Shown piece after piece: positions 8,690 to 9,210 of a stretch of 9,210 nucleotides of DNA. The position numbers and the translations under genes are program-made. The first letter of the stretch is position 1, and each line of letters begins with the position of its first letter. The notes beneath the pieces were generated by a model. It was not told the origin of the DNA. It did not search any database and worked only from the letters and a program-made list of their open reading frames with translations. The stretch comes from Rhodoferax sp. (GTDB lineage: Bacteria; Pseudomonadota; Gammaproteobacteria; Burkholderiales; Burkholderiaceae_C), in assembly GCA_021731215.1 (NCBI GenBank), contig JAKFXU010000458.1, forward strand, positions 1 to 9,210, read 5' to 3'.

Positions 8690-9210
8690 ATGCCGAAAAT
8701 GATCGTATCGATCGACGGTGTTGTCATCAAGGAAGTCGAGTTATCCAAGGAACGAACCACCCTGGGTCGGCGGCCCTATAACGATATCGTAATCGACAAT
8801 CTGGCGGTCAGCGGCGAACATGCGGTGTTGCAGATGGCCGGCACCCAGGTTTATCTGGAAGACCTCGACAGCACCAACGGCACTTACGTCAACGGCAGGG
8901 CGGTCAAGCGGCACTTGCTGCACAACGGCGATGCGGTGGAAGTCGGCAAATACCAGATCAAGTTTGTCGCCGACGCGCCGGGCCAGGCCGTGGCGCAAAC
9001 CCTGGCCGCCAAGGCCGGCAGCGCCACGCCGGCCGCTGCCGCACCGGCGCCGGTGGCGGTTGCCGCCGCCCAAACCAGCGCAGCGGCCGCGCCGCACGCG
9101 GCCATCAAGGTCTTGTCGGGGGCTGCGGCGGGGCGCGAGCTACCCCTGCTCAAAGTGGTGACCACCATCGGCAAACCCGGTGTCGCGGTGGCCGCCATTA
9201 CCCAGCGCCA
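8690..9210 (+). CDS. FHA-domain protein (partial, runs off window end)
   Basis: The open frame of 173 codons reaches the window end without a stop. Residues about 1-95 form a forkhead-associated domain, which binds phosphothreonine peptides. Diagnostic residues are G26-R27 (TTLGRRP), S41-x-x-H44 (SGEH), N63-G64 (DSTNGTYVNG) and the N68-G69 pair. A low-complexity Ala/Pro linker follows (about 97-137). A second region begins IKVLSGAAAGRELPLLK with TTIGKPG, resembling the start of another FHA-like beta domain, and is cut off. The ATG has AGGAG about 6 nt upstream. Together with the adjacent PP2C phosphatase this suggests a Ser/Thr-phosphorylation signalling module, with a Hanks-type kinase expected nearby outside the window. 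Partners and process are unknown. Confidence 0.9.
   Translation, partial: MPKMIVSIDGVVIKEVELSKERTTLGRRPYNDIVIDNLAVSGEHAVLQMAGTQVYLEDLDSTNGTYVNGRAVKRHLLHNGDAVEVGKYQIKFVADAPGQAVAQTLAAKAGSATPAAAAPAPVAVAAAQTSAAAAPHAAIKVLSGAAAGRELPLLKVVTTIGKPGVAVAAITQR

Overview
The window looks like a chromosomal segment from a betaproteobacterium of the Comamonadaceae type (Rhodoferax/Polaromonas/Acidovorax relatives). The basis is GC-rich coding with strong third-position G/C, and a MarR-recA-recX-sucC-sucD-terC order that I recall from that family. This placement rests on recognising gene order and protein style, not on a database search.

Left part (1-2648): a response regulator truncated by the window edge and a MarR-family regulator are both on the minus strand. 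The MarR gene diverges from recA-recX on the plus strand. The divergent gap holds a good LexA-type SOS box in front of recA and a perfect 7-bp inverted repeat that could be a MarR operator. A GC-rich palindrome of a dispersed-repeat type lies inside the 5' coding region of the marR gene.

Middle (about 2650-5348): a compact restriction-modification pair with clearly lower GC than its surroundings. It consists of a D12-class adenine methyltransferase overlapping by 32 nt a winged-helix/HNH/zinc-ribbon protein that is probably the cognate endonuclease. It sits between recX and a convergent argC (short type-2 form). A long imperfect hairpin followed by T5 on the minus strand lies at the endonuclease/argC junction and may terminate argC.

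Right part (5509-9210): sucC-sucD (succinyl-CoA synthetase) end at a clear rho-independent terminator. Next comes only the first ~53 codons of a TerC-family membrane protein gene. This breaks off in mid-gene and runs straight into a PP2C-type Ser/Thr phosphatase gene, followed by an FHA-domain protein cut by the window end. The terC/PP2C junction looks like a deletion or rearrangement breakpoint, or an assembly join, and is the most unusual structure here. Phosphatase plus FHA points to a Ser/Thr-phosphorylation signalling module, whose kinase would be expected just outside the window.

I saw no RNA genes, CRISPR arrays or transposases. No gene-free stretch exceeds 300 bases.
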